In this document: positions 43,101 through 52,205 of the stretch, piece by piece
Numbering within the stretch: position 1 is the stretch's first letter
Layout: every line of letters starts with the position of its first letter
DNA from: Falsirhodobacter sp. alg1
GTDB lineage: Bacteria > Pseudomonadota > Alphaproteobacteria > Rhodobacterales > Rhodobacteraceae
Length of the DNA stretch: 64,000 nt
Assembly (NCBI RefSeq): GCF_000739715.2
Contig: NZ_BBJC02000005.1
Location: forward strand, 156,480 to 220,479
Reading direction: 5' to 3'
Made by a program: the position numbers and the translations under genes
The notes under the pieces: generated by a model
Database searches by the model: none
The model's input: the letters and a program-made list of their open reading frames with translations, nothing else
Told to the model about the DNA's origin: nothing

Positions 43101-43688
43101 ATGGCGGGTTTTAGGCCGAACAGCGATGTCCGCGCAATGGGGGACGCAATTTCCATTGCAAAGCTGCACGTGACGGCTGGCGCAGCCCTATGGTCTGACG
43201 GTAGTCTTGGCGGAATGTCGCGTAACATCAATTCCTTTCTGACCTTTCTGTCCCAGCACAGTACGGCAAGCGCCGCGCTGGTCGCGTGGTGTAGCACCCG
43301 TTTTCCCGATGACGCGCCCGTGCTTCGGGTAACGGTGCTGGAGGATCGCGCCGTTATGCCGCAGGAGGCTGCTCCACGGCTCGGAAATGCGGCGGACGCC
43401 ATGCGTTTTAGGCGGGTTCAAATCCTGTGGGGGGATATGCCCGTATCTCAGGCCGTGAACTGGTATCTGCCGAACAGACTGCCCGCAGGGGTTGCCGCTG
43501 ATCTGCAGACCAGCACATTACCTTTCGGCGTATTGATTGCCGGATATTGCCCGTCACGCCACAACACCGGCACCGAAATCGTGGATCACCCCGATTACGC
43601 GCTGACCGTCCGTGCAGTCCTTTCTTTACCCGACGCGGGGGATGTTTCTCTGGTCGAGGAACATTATTACCGCAGCCTGCTCCTCTAG
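43101..43688 (+). CDS. Chorismate-lyase-like protein
   Basis: Up to 195 residues (a second ATG at 43137 gives 183). I recognise no exact family name, but the order of features, hydrophobic FLTFLSQHSTASAALVAWC, a charged strand VLRVTVLEDRAVMPQ, then ILWGDMPVSQAVNWYLPNRLPAGVAADLQTS with TPFG-like LPFGVLI, resembles small proteins with the chorismate lyase/UTRA fold. Position supports this: divergent from pabB, another chorismate enzyme. It could release 4-hydroxybenzoate from chorismate, but this is inference. Its stop overlaps the convergent ATPase gene by four bases. Confidence 0.6.
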   Translation: MAGFRPNSDVRAMGDAISIAKLHVTAGAALWSDGSLGGMSRNINSFLTFLSQHSTASAALVAWCSTRFPDDAPVLRVTVLEDRAVMPQEAAPRLGNAADAMRFRRVQILWGDMPVSQAVNWYLPNRLPAGVAADLQTSTLPFGVLIAGYCPSRHNTGTEIVDHPDYALTVRAVLSLPDAGDVSLVEEHYYRSLLL

Positions 43689-46312
43689 GCTGGCCTTATC
43701 ACCACCGTACCCCGCTCCCCTCCCAATGCAGCAAAGGCACGCTGGCGGCAGGTCAGAACTAGTATTTGCTGGTCGGCCGCAACGCGGTGCAATGTGGTGA
43801 ACATTGTCTCGATCCGATCGTCATCGCTATGTACAAGCGCATCATCCAGAATGACGGGTACCGACAGTCCCTTGCGCGCAAACAGCCGCGCAAACGCCAG
43901 ACGCGTCAGAATGGCCAGTTGTTCGCGCGTACCACCGGACAGGATCTCCAGCGGCTCGTCCTGGCCATTGCGCGTCAGAGCGATCGGGAGCAGCGATTGG
44001 TCATCTATCTGCAGTGTTGCCCCCGGGTGCAGAATGGTCAGCAACGGCTCCAACTCACGCATGACGGGGGCAAAATAGGCGTCACGGGCAGCGATCCGCG
44101 CATCTTCCAGGGCGGTACGCAGGCGGACAAGCGATTGCACCTCGGCGGCATAGCGCGAGGCACGGTTGACGGCGAGCAATAGCTTCCCACGTACCTCGTC
44201 GAGCTCTTCCTCGATCCCGAGTTCCGCCAAAGAGCCGATGGAACCGTTCAGTGTTGCAAGTTCTACGCTCAATCTGTCACGCGTATCCTGCGCCTGCTTC
44301 ACCACAGATTCAGCACGTGTCAATTGTGCCTGAACCATCCCCAGATCGGGTGCTTGTTGTTCCAGCTTCGCGTTAACCGCCTTTGTTTCAGCAGTCCTTG
44401 CCGCATAGGCATCCCGCTCTCGGCGCAGGACGTGCAGACGATCCGCCAGGCCAGCCATATCCCCTGCATCGGCACGGGCTGCGGCGGCGGTTTGTTCAGC
44501 CGCCGTCAGCGCGGCCCGCGCGCCGGCGCGCGCTTCAGCCGCTACCCCATAGGCAGATTGCGCTTCGGCTGCCGTGTCGCGCTTTGCAAATTCTTCGGTG
44601 ACGGCATTGGCTAGTGCCGCTTCCAGTTCCGCGGGGTTCCCTCCGGACAGGTCACCGGCTGTCGCCTCGGCCGCGGCTTGCGCAAGTTCCCGACGTAGTG
44701 CATCCATGCCGTCCGGAACAAGTTCGGCCAAGAGCGCATCAGTCGTTTTCAGGCTGCCGTCCAGCATTTGTGCGGCATGCAGTTTCTTGCGCGCATCAGC
44801 TAGGGTTTCCGCACCACAACCCTGCAAAGCCCTCTCAAGCGTTCTGGCCGCCTTTGTCAGATTATCGGCCTCATTGCTTTTACCTGCGCCGGGGTCAACG
44901 ATCAGAGTGCCGATGCCAGGAAGGTCAAGCGTGCGTTTGGCGGTCAGATGGTACGTTCCCGCAGCCAGATCGGAGCCCCCCTCTTGCACCCGCACTTCGC
45001 CGGAATAATGAAGGCTGATACTCGTTGCCTGCGCATGAACTTGTGCGGAGGCCCGGTCATATTCCGCCTGTGCCGCCTCAGCCAAGGTCAGGGATTGGGG
45101 TGTCACGACATATATCGCGCGTTGCGCCTGCTCTGTTTCGAACGTTTTTCGCAACGCTTCCGCGCGGCCAAGGGTATGCGTGATTTGGGATACTCGCGCC
45201 CGTGCCGCCTCGGCCAGCTTTGCCCGCTGCGCTGCCGTCAAGCTGATCCGCAGTTCATGCGTCCGGTTTTCGGCAAAAGCAAGCGCCGCAGCCGCCGCGC
45301 TCCGTACTTCCGCTAACTGGGCCGCACGTTCCTCGGCGCGCACCGCAGCAGCTCTTGCATGATCAAGGCTGGCATCGGCGGCGGCGACCCGCTCTGACAG
45401 CTGCTCCAACCACTCCACTGCGGCGCGCGCGTTTTCCTCGGTCGCCACGGCCAGCTTGACGGCCTTCCGGGCTTCCGACAGTTCGATGGCATGGGCGTTG
45501 GCCTCCGCATGCGCGTGTCTGGCGTGTTCAAGTGCCTGTTCCCGCCGCAAGGCTTGTTCCGGATCATTCACATCGCGCAATTCGCGCTGGACGTCGGCCC
45601 GCCGGGCGAGATCGCCTGACAGCCGCGCGGCCTTGGCGGAAAGCTCCAACTCTGTGGTGCGCAGGGCGTTGGCCTCGCTCTCGGCACGTGCCCATTCACC
45701 TCCGGCCTTCGGTTTCTGCGTCGCTGTTGCCAGTCTGGAAAGTGCCATCTCCACGCGGGAAACAACTGCATCCAGCCGGCGCCCCCCCGTCATCATGTCG
45801 ATCTCTCCGGCTACGGAGGAAAGCAGATCCCGTCGGGCTGTCAGCGCCCGCTCCCGCTCGCCTTTATCGCTGGCCGTGTTCCCCTCCGGCTCCATGCCCA
45901 GCAGACCCTGCCGCACCCAAAGCAGGCCCGATGGCCCCGCCAAACCCGTACCAAGCAGGCGCTCGACCCACGCCTCTGCCTCGTCATCCTGCGCGAGGAC
46001 ACGGCCGCCCTGGCTGATCCGTGCCGTCGCCCGCGAAAGCCAGCGTTTTTCGATGCGGAAATGGCCCTCGGGCAACTCCAGCTCCAACGCCACTTCGGGC
46101 GCACCGCCGGAATGGGGTTGCAGTGACTTCACCGGGGCGCGGGTCCCTCGATGTTTTTCAAAGAACAGCGCGTGCAGCGCATCGAAGATAGTGGACTTAC
46201 CGAACTCATTCGGCTCCGACAGCACCGTTATGCCATCGCCGATACCATCTATCCGCGCACTCTGCCCTGCGAAACGGCGAACATTGGTCAGTTCGATTGC
46301 CCGGATCTTCAT
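43685..46312 (-). CDS. SMC/YhaN-like coiled-coil ATPase
   Basis: An 875-residue ATPase with split nucleotide-binding ends. The N-terminus holds Walker A as SEPNEFGKST (residues 32-41). Two long alanine- and glutamate-rich coiled-coil arms follow, about 160-400 and 500-710. The C-terminus holds the ABC signature LSGGTREQLAILTRLAFA and Walker B VPVILDDALVHSDD. This is the layout of RecN/SbcC/YhaN DNA-repair ATPases; no zinc-hook CxxC is visible at the arm junction, so it is nearer YhaN than Rad50. It overlaps the nuclease gene by four bases and should form a complex with it on DNA ends. Confidence 0.9.
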   Translation of the reverse strand: MKIRAIELTNVRRFAGQSARIDGIGDGITVLSEPNEFGKSTIFDALHALFFEKHRGTRAPVKSLQPHSGGAPEVALELELPEGHFRIEKRWLSRATARISQGGRVLAQDDEAEAWVERLLGTGLAGPSGLLWVRQGLLGMEPEGNTASDKGERERALTARRDLLSSVAGEIDMMTGGRRLDAVVSRVEMALSRLATATQKPKAGGEWARAESEANALRTTELELSAKAARLSGDLARRADVQRELRDVNDPEQALRREQALEHARHAHAEANAHAIELSEARKAVKLAVATEENARAAVEWLEQLSERVAAADASLDHARAAAVRAEERAAQLAEVRSAAAAALAFAENRTHELRISLTAAQRAKLAEAARARVSQITHTLGRAEALRKTFETEQAQRAIYVVTPQSLTLAEAAQAEYDRASAQVHAQATSISLHYSGEVRVQEGGSDLAAGTYHLTAKRTLDLPGIGTLIVDPGAGKSNEADNLTKAARTLERALQGCGAETLADARKKLHAAQMLDGSLKTTDALLAELVPDGMDALRRELAQAAAEATAGDLSGGNPAELEAALANAVTEEFAKRDTAAEAQSAYGVAAEARAGARAALTAAEQTAAAARADAGDMAGLADRLHVLRRERDAYAARTAETKAVNAKLEQQAPDLGMVQAQLTRAESVVKQAQDTRDRLSVELATLNGSIGSLAELGIEEELDEVRGKLLLAVNRASRYAAEVQSLVRLRTALEDARIAARDAYFAPVMRELEPLLTILHPGATLQIDDQSLLPIALTRNGQDEPLEILSGGTREQLAILTRLAFARLFARKGLSVPVILDDALVHSDDDRIETMFTTLHRVAADQQILVLTCRQRAFAALGGERGTVVIRPA

Positions 46313-47421
46313 GCCTGCACCTCCAATGCCAAGGCATAAAGTCGTGACAGGGCCGCAGCCGAAATATCCCGATCGGATTGTGCGCGCGCTGGATTTGTGG
46401 AATCGGCCAGCAGCACCTCCGCTGCCTGACGCAGGGCCCCGGCCCGGTCAATCCTGTCCAGATCATCTGGTTGTGCGTCCGTCGCCAATCCGCTGAAATC
46501 ATGATCGAACCATCCGAAATCCGGGGCGATCGCCTGTGCCTCGGCCATCAGCGCGGCATGATCCGCCAGGGGTAGCCGGCCTGTCACCTCAAGCCGCAAC
46601 AAAAGGTCCCGGCGCAGACCGGCATCGGGCAATTCCTTTGACAGCCGCGCCAGACAATCCTCCCCGGGCAACAGATCCAACGCCACTGTCCGCCACCCGA
46701 TTGTACCGGTTTCCACTACATCTACCCGCGGCCCACCGTTCAGACAGACCAGCAGCGCGCCGCTGGTCATATCATGCTTGAATCCGTCCGCTTCGGGGGC
46801 CCCTGAATACCACGTCTTCGGATTGACCTGCATCCGGCCATGCCAATCCCCCAAGGCAAGATAATCCAACCCTGACCGGGTAGAACGGTCAGGCGGTATG
46901 ATCCCCGTCCCGACACCCTCTTCGGAAAAATCGGTAATGGCCCCATGCCCAAGGCCGATCCGCAATACCCCTTCGGGGGTCGGGGCGGTCATTGCCTCGG
47001 TCAGATCACGGCCTGGGCGGCGCTGTGTGCATGGGGCCGGCAGGATCATCACGCCCGCTCCCACCTCGAACGGGTGGGTATCGGTGATGGCACGAAGATT
47101 TGCAGGCCCGTCAGTCACCACCCGTCGCCATAGCTCGGTTGCAGCCATGCTGTCATGATTTCCGGGAAGCATGATCCAGTTGATATCTGCCTCGCCCGCC
47201 ATGGCACGCAGGGCGTGGCGCAAAGTCTCGGGTGCTGGGGTTTCGGCATCGAACGTATCCCCCGCCAGCAGAACGGTTGATGCCCCACCAGTCCGTGCTG
47301 CCTGCGCCAACCGCACGATCGCGCCATGCCGGGCCTCCCGCAGCCTGTTTCGGACCCCTTCGGGATAACCGCCAAAGGCCTTGCCCAGATGAAGATCGGA
47401 CGAATGCAGGAAACGGAACAT
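46309..47421 (-). CDS. SbcD/YhaO-like DNA repair exonuclease
   Basis: A 370-residue calcineurin-like metallophosphoesterase. Metal-binding motifs in order: FLHSSDLHLGK at the N-terminus, LLAGDTFDAE, MLPGNHDS, GLGHGAI and LALGDWHG. This pattern matches SbcD/Mre11/YhaO nucleases. It forms an operon with the coiled-coil ATPase that follows, the usual Mre11-Rad50 style pairing for processing DNA ends. A metal-dependent exonuclease role is inferred from the family. Confidence 0.92.
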   Translation of the reverse strand: MFRFLHSSDLHLGKAFGGYPEGVRNRLREARHGAIVRLAQAARTGGASTVLLAGDTFDAETPAPETLRHALRAMAGEADINWIMLPGNHDSMAATELWRRVVTDGPANLRAITDTHPFEVGAGVMILPAPCTQRRPGRDLTEAMTAPTPEGVLRIGLGHGAITDFSEEGVGTGIIPPDRSTRSGLDYLALGDWHGRMQVNPKTWYSGAPEADGFKHDMTSGALLVCLNGGPRVDVVETGTIGWRTVALDLLPGEDCLARLSKELPDAGLRRDLLLRLEVTGRLPLADHAALMAEAQAIAPDFGWFDHDFSGLATDAQPDDLDRIDRAGALRQAAEVLLADSTNPARAQSDRDISAAALSRLYALALEVQA

Positions 47422-47520
47422 TGGATCGGACCCTTCATTGGCAGCGGAGGTACAGCAGTCGCGCTTTTCCCGGCGGTCGGCAAGCCTTTCTGCAGCCCAT
47501 GATTAATGTAACAGAAAAAA

Positions 47521-47543
47521 GGGCGCTGCCTTACGCAGCGCCC
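47521..47543 (-). terminator. Rho-independent terminator of the BCCT transporter gene
   Basis: GGGCGCTGC and GCAGCGCCC form a perfect 9-base stem with a 5-base loop. On the leftward strand it is followed by six T residues (47515-47520), about 30 bases after the transporter stop codon. Confidence 0.9.
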
Positions 47544-47575
47544 CTTTCCGACCGATGGCATAATGAAACCAGCCG

Positions 47576-49300
47576 TTACATTTCAGCAGACAAACCGTTG
47601 CCTGTGGCACCTTCGATCTGGTCATAAGTCGTCGGAACACCGATCTTTTCGCGCCGCGTATCGTTGTAGATCGCCTTGATCAGCGAGATGACCATCAGCA
47701 CCATCACAAAGGAAAACGGCAGTGCCCCGATCACCATGGCGGTCTGGATAGCCTTGGTCCCGCCGGAAATCAGCAGTCCGGCGACCACAAGGGCCAGTGC
47801 AAAGCCCCAGAACAGGATATGCGGCCGCGCCTTCGGGCCTTCGTCACCCGCAGCATTGATCGTGTTGACGATCAGCACGGCCGAGTCTGCCGAAGTGACA
47901 AGGAACGTCAGCAGAAGCACGACGATCAGAACCGACATGCCCCACGCCAGCCATGGGCCGATCGGGGTCAGCATGAAATCCGTCATGGCAAAAATCTTGT
48001 CGCCATTCGCGGCATCAAAAATGGCACCGGCCGCGCCGCCGTTCAGCTCCAGTTCAATGGCGGTGCCGCCAGCCCAGGCAAACCAGACGAAGCACATCAA
48101 TGCGGGCACGATCAGCGCCCCCAGAACGAATTCACGAATGGTCCGCCCGCGCGAGATCCGCGCAAGGAACAGACCCACAAAGGGTGCGAATGCGATCCAC
48201 CATGCCCAATAGAACACCGGCCACCAGCCCTGCCATTGCGCCAGAAGGAAGCTTTCGGAGCCTTCGATACCGTCGGAACGGAATACGTTAACGCTCATCC
48301 ACGGCAGGGCGATGATGTAATCCCACAAGCCGACAAACATCGCCGTCAGGCCGAACCAGGTGGCCCCGAAAATGATGAAGAAACCGAGCAATATGATGGA
48401 CAGCGCCATGTTGAGGTTCGACAGCCATTTGATGCCCTTGCCCACGCCGGACATGGCCGAAAGGGTCGAGAGCCCCATGATGACCAGCAAGGAAACCAGA
48501 ATACCGATGGTATTCGCCTTGCCCTCGGCATCCGACAGACCGTCAATGCCGATACGCGACAGCCCTGCCACGAACTGGTCCACACCAAAGCCTAGCGTTT
48601 GCGCTACACCCAGAATGGTTGCCACCACCGCGACAACGTCAATGATGTGCCCCAGAACGCCGGCAAGAGCATTGCCGAAGATAGGCGTCAAACCGGACCG
48701 GATCGTCAGCGGCAAACCACGGCGGTATGTAAAGAAGGCCAGCGACAAACCACAAATCGCATAGCAGGCCCATGCGCTGAAGCCCCAGTGCAGGAACGAC
48801 CATTGATAGGCCTCGCGCACGTTGTCGGCAGTACCGCCCGTAGTCAGCCCCATGATCGTGGAGGGGTTGGATTCAAAGTGCGAAACAGGTTCTGCAACGG
48901 CCCAAGTCAGCATGCCGACGCCGATACCTGCCCCGAACATCATGGAGAACCATGAGAAATTCGTGAACTCCGGCTCCTCACCTTCAATGCCCAGCTTCAG
49001 CTTGCCCGCCGCAGGCCAGATTGCCAAGCCGATGCAGACGACCAGGAAAAAGGCAACGACCCAAATGTACCAAGCTGCGAAGTGCTGCAGGATGAACCCG
49101 TTGAAGCCGTTCAATATCGAGCCTGATTGAACTGGCCAGAAAATGGCCCAAACAACAAGAATCGATATGATGATCTTGGCAGGGATCGCCACCGGAACTG
49201 CGAAGCCGTTGTAGAACCCGCCGGTGGTCGTGTTGATATCCAGCTCGGTAAACGGTGGTGACATCTCGTACGGGGGGTCTATCTCTTTTTCTTCTGACAT
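47576..49300 (-). CDS. BCCT-family betaine/carnitine/choline-type transporter
   Basis: A 574-residue inner-membrane symporter with about twelve helices. FGAGIGVGMLTWAVAEP matches the glycine-rich helix and VFYWAWWIAFAPFVGLFLARISRGRTIREF the tryptophan-rich helix diagnostic of BCCT carriers. The start is the second of two adjacent ATGs (49300), placed seven bases after AGAGG; upstream in-frame sequence is not transporter-like. It imports quaternary ammonium or similar compatible solutes with sodium or protons. It is a single-gene unit with its own terminator. Confidence 0.93.
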   Translation of the reverse strand: MSEEKEIDPPYEMSPPFTELDINTTTGGFYNGFAVPVAIPAKIIISILVVWAIFWPVQSGSILNGFNGFILQHFAAWYIWVVAFFLVVCIGLAIWPAAGKLKLGIEGEEPEFTNFSWFSMMFGAGIGVGMLTWAVAEPVSHFESNPSTIMGLTTGGTADNVREAYQWSFLHWGFSAWACYAICGLSLAFFTYRRGLPLTIRSGLTPIFGNALAGVLGHIIDVVAVVATILGVAQTLGFGVDQFVAGLSRIGIDGLSDAEGKANTIGILVSLLVIMGLSTLSAMSGVGKGIKWLSNLNMALSIILLGFFIIFGATWFGLTAMFVGLWDYIIALPWMSVNVFRSDGIEGSESFLLAQWQGWWPVFYWAWWIAFAPFVGLFLARISRGRTIREFVLGALIVPALMCFVWFAWAGGTAIELELNGGAAGAIFDAANGDKIFAMTDFMLTPIGPWLAWGMSVLIVVLLLTFLVTSADSAVLIVNTINAAGDEGPKARPHILFWGFALALVVAGLLISGGTKAIQTAMVIGALPFSFVMVLMVISLIKAIYNDTRREKIGVPTTYDQIEGATGNGLSAEM

Positions 49301-49698
49301 CATGTTCCTCTTGTTTTTGATTGTGCGAAGTGTTCCATCGGAAATCCCGCATTCGAAAAGACCTTGCGGCCTGATGTGTTGCCCGGAGGATGCAGCCCGC
49401 CTGTGCAATCCGCGTGCTGCGGAGTCACGGACGTAATGGACAGGGTACCGGATAGAGCTGGAAAGGGTCGGTTCAGAAATTTCGGTTCATGAACAAGCTA
49501 CGGATGTCTGCATGGACACCGTGCCGCGTATAGCTCCCTTTGATGCCGGCATATGCGCCGGCGGCCTTTTCTGGCAGATATTATAGCATCGAATTTCAGA
49601 ATTGCAAAACTATGCGGGAGTTTACGGTGTGCGGATCACGGTTTTGCCTGCCCCGCACAACTGTCCAGAGGCTTTTCCCATATGCGGTCGGACTACTA

Positions 49699-49719
49699 TA
49701 TGCGCAGCAATTGGGCATA
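49699..49719. promoter_or_regulatory. Palindromic operator candidate, Pot-type operon
   Basis: TATGCGCA-GCAAT-TGGGCATA is an inverted repeat of 8-base arms with one mismatch, about 155 bases upstream of the ATPase start. The half-site TTGGGCATA recurs twice more downstream, at 49775 and 49825. Confidence 0.6.
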
Positions 49720-49755
49720 ATCCATCCGTCAAACCTCTATAGTTTCATCAGTACC

Positions 49756-49783
49756 CCCAATATATGCCTGCGTATTGGGCATA
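49756..49783. promoter_or_regulatory. Overlapping inverted repeats, Pot-type operon
   Basis: CCCAATA (49756-49762) and TATTGGG (49773-49779) form a perfect 7-base inverted repeat with a 10-base spacer. It overlaps a second pair, TATGCC (49763) with GGCATA (49778). The element shares the TTGGGCATA half-site with 49711 and 49825. Confidence 0.6.
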
Positions 49784-49824
49784 CCTTGCGCTGAACGGTG
49801 CAGAAGCATGCAGAACGCTAGTCG

Positions 49825-49833
49825 TTGGGCATA
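49825..49833. promoter_or_regulatory. Third TTGGGCATA half-site
   Basis: A third exact copy of TTGGGCATA, 40 bases before the ATPase start codon. Its closeness to the start suggests that a bound protein would repress. Confidence 0.5.
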
Positions 49834-49872
49834 ACGTCCTCCCAAGGTGATGCCAGAAGTCACGGGGAAATC

Positions 49873-50859
49873 ATGTTGCGTTCCAGTCTGGACCTTGAAC
49901 TCGTATCCGTCACCAAACGCTACGGAGATGCGGTTGCGGTAGATAACGTCACCCACCTGTTTCCCGCCGGCAGCTATGTCTGCCTGCTTGGCCCATCGGG
50001 ATGCGGAAAAACCACTACACTGAGAATGATTGCGGGCCATGAAACCGTGACCGACGGTGCCATTCTGCTGTCGGGGCGTGATATTTCGCATCTGCCGCCT
50101 GCCAAGCGTGGAACAGCGATGATGTTCCAGTCCTATGCGCTGTTTCCGCATATGTCGGTGCGCGACAATGTGGCCTTCAGCCTGAAGATGAAGGGCGAAG
50201 ATGCCGCCAGCCGGAACCGGAAGGCCGGTGAGATGCTGGAACTGGTCGGCATGGGCCATCTGGCCGCACGGCTACCGGCCCAGCTATCAGGCGGGCAACA
50301 GCAACGGGCGGCCCTGGCGCGAGCGTTGATTACCCGGCCTCAGGTACTGCTGCTGGATGAACCGCTGTCGGCGCTGGACCCGTTCCTGCGTCTGCGCGTG
50401 CGGGGGGAATTGAAAAAGTTGCAGCGGGAGCTCGGCATCAGCTTTATCCACGTCACGCACGGGCAGGATGAGGCGCTGGCGCTGGCGGATCAGGTTGTGC
50501 TGATGAACAATGCCGTAATCGAACAGGCCGGAACCGCGCGCGATGTATTCCTGAAGCCCCGCACCGAATTCGTGGCGCGTTTCATGGGTGGGCATAACGT
50601 CCTGTCGCTCGAAGGGAAACGCTATTCGCTACGGACTGATCGCACGCGTATCGTTGCCCCTCACGAAGGCGGTATGAACGCCGCCGTGACCACCTCCGAA
50701 TTTCTCGGTACCCATGTTGCCGTAAATGCCATTGGCGCGGGTGATACCGAACTGACGGCCATGATCCCCGAAGAACTCTTTACCGCGGCCCCGGTGGAAC
50801 CCGGGCAAAGCATCCGCGTCGGCTGGCATCCCGCCGACTTGCACCCCCTCAACCAATAA
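49873..50859 (+). CDS. Pot/Fut-type ABC transporter ATPase
   Basis: A 328-residue importer ATPase. LLGPSGCGKTTTLRMIAGHE (Walker A), [20 protein letters not shown] (signature), LLLDEPLSALDP (Walker B) and VTHGQDEALALAD (switch His) are complete, followed by a C-terminal TOBE-like regulatory domain. The ATG at 49873 has GGGGA upstream; a TTG at 49825 lies within an operator motif and is rejected. First gene of a rightward operon coding for the whole importer and three further proteins. The family handles polyamines, iron or other small cations; the context here argues for a nitrogen-rich heterocycle or amide. Confidence 0.93.
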   Translation: MLRSSLDLELVSVTKRYGDAVAVDNVTHLFPAGSYVCLLGPSGCGKTTTLRMIAGHETVTDGAILLSGRDISHLPPAKRGTAMMFQSYALFPHMSVRDNVAFSLKMKGEDAASRNRKAGEMLELVGMGHLAARLPAQLSGGQQQRAALARALITRPQVLLLDEPLSALDPFLRLRVRGELKKLQRELGISFIHVTHGQDEALALADQVVLMNNAVIEQAGTARDVFLKPRTEFVARFMGGHNVLSLEGKRYSLRTDRTRIVAPHEGGMNAAVTTSEFLGTHVAVNAIGAGDTELTAMIPEELFTAAPVEPGQSIRVGWHPADLHPLNQ

Positions 50860-50879
50860 AAATACAACAGGAGAGACGC

Positions 50880-52145
50880 ATGAAGAAAAACCATTATTCA
50901 CGCCGGAGCGTTCTGGCGGGTGCGTCGGCGGCGGCCGTTGCCTCTGCCTTCCCCGCACCGATGATTTGGGCACAAGAGATCAAGGACGTGACGCTTCGCC
51001 AGATCGGCACAGGCGTATCGGCGTTCAACGAAGTGGCGGCAAAGGTCAAAGAGGATCTGGGCTTCACCCTCGAGATGACCGCGCTGGATTCCGATGCTGC
51101 GACGCAGCGGGCCGCAACGCAGGCCGGCAGCTTCGACATTGCCGATATCGAGTACTGGATCTGTAAAAAGGTCTGGCCCACCGGCAATCTGCAGGCGATG
51201 GACGTCTCCCGGATCACAAATTACGACAAGATCACCAGCATTTTCAAAGATGGAAAGCTGACGCCCGACAGCACCATCGCGCAAGGAACGGCCCCCCATA
51301 CGGTCGGCTTTGTCGAAGGGCCGGGATCCGCCAAATTTGCAGATCAATCCTCGGGCTGGATGACGCTGATCCCCACCATCTACAACGCCGACACGCTCGG
51401 GATCCGCCCAGACCTGATCGGCCGCCCCATCGAAAGCTGGGCCGAATTGCTGAACCCGGAATTCAAGGGCCGCGCGTCGATCCTCGACATCTCCTCCATT
51501 GGCATCATGGATATGGCGATGGTCTGCGAGGCGATGGGCAAGATCCAATATGCCGACAAAGGCAACATGACCCGTGACGAGATCGACCAGACCATTGCCA
51601 TCTTCATCGAGGCGAAACGGGCTGGCCAGTTCCGCGCCTTCTGGAAGACCTTCGATGAATCCGTAAACCTCATGTCCTCGGGCGAAGTGGTGATCCAGTC
51701 GATGTGGTCACCGGCCGTGACCGCCGTGAGATCGCGGGGGATGGAGTGCAAGTTCCAGCCGCTGAAGGAAGGATATCGCAGCTGGGGCGGCGGCATCGGC
51801 CTCGCAACCCATCTGGAAGGGCTGCAACTGGACGCCGCCTATGAATACATCAACTGGTATCTGTCCGGTTGGGTCGGGGGCTTCCTGATGCGCCAGGGAT
51901 ATTATTCTGCTGCACCCGAAACCTCCAAGCTGTTCATGACCGATGATGAATGGGGCTACTGGTTCGAGGGTAAGCCCGCGCAGGGGGATATCACCTCGCC
52001 GCAGGGGGCCGTGATCGAAACAGCGGGTGCCGTACGCGATGGCGGCAGCTTCGAGGAACGTATGGGCCATGTGGCCTGCTGGAACTCGGTCATGGATGAA
52101 AACCAGTACATGGTTCGCAAATGGAACGAATTTATCGCTGCATGA
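50880..52145 (+). CDS. Pot-type ABC transporter substrate-binding protein
   Basis: A 421-residue periplasmic binding protein of the PotD-like superfamily. The N-terminus, with SRRSVLAGASAAAVASAFPAP, is a Tat-type signal with twin arginine, ending at IWAQ. The body has DIADIEYWICKKVWP, FKGRASILDISSIG and INWYLSGWVGGFLMRQGYYSA, which fit spermidine/putrescine-family receptors, but I see no clear polyamine signature. A GC hairpin follows the gene. It fixes importer specificity and is the best protein on which to test the ligand of this island. Confidence 0.9.
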   Translation: MKKNHYSRRSVLAGASAAAVASAFPAPMIWAQEIKDVTLRQIGTGVSAFNEVAAKVKEDLGFTLEMTALDSDAATQRAATQAGSFDIADIEYWICKKVWPTGNLQAMDVSRITNYDKITSIFKDGKLTPDSTIAQGTAPHTVGFVEGPGSAKFADQSSGWMTLIPTIYNADTLGIRPDLIGRPIESWAELLNPEFKGRASILDISSIGIMDMAMVCEAMGKIQYADKGNMTRDEIDQTIAIFIEAKRAGQFRAFWKTFDESVNLMSSGEVVIQSMWSPAVTAVRSRGMECKFQPLKEGYRSWGGGIGLATHLEGLQLDAAYEYINWYLSGWVGGFLMRQGYYSAAPETSKLFMTDDEWGYWFEGKPAQGDITSPQGAVIETAGAVRDGGSFEERMGHVACWNSVMDENQYMVRKWNEFIAA

Positions 52146-52153
52146 TGTGATCG

Positions 52154-52171
52154 GGGCGGTTCCGGCCGCCC
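52154..52171 (+). terminator. Attenuating hairpin after the Pot-type binding-protein gene
   Basis: GGGCGG and CCGCCC form a 6-base stem with a 6-base loop followed by TTTTC, between the binding-protein stop and the permease start. It may be a partial terminator that lowers expression of the permeases relative to the binding protein. Confidence 0.6.
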
Positions 52172-52205
52172 TTTTCCCGCCCTACCCCTGAATTTGGATA
52201 TCCCT

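Larger units (their letters stand above)
49301..49872. promoter_or_regulatory. Divergent control region between BCCT transporter and Pot-type operon
   Basis: A 572-base gene-free stretch. The left part carries the BCCT promoter and a short inverted repeat GCCGGC-ATATGC-GCCGGC at about 49546-49563 followed by GGCCTTTTC, which may be a small terminator. The right part, 49681-49833, contains the repeated TATGCSCAA motifs listed separately. A short open frame at 49540-49794 has no ribosome-binding site and no recognisable product. Confidence 0.5.

Noticed and set aside
49540-49794. 84-codon frame upstream of the Pot-type operon
   Set aside because: It runs through the repeated operator motifs and has no ribosome-binding site.
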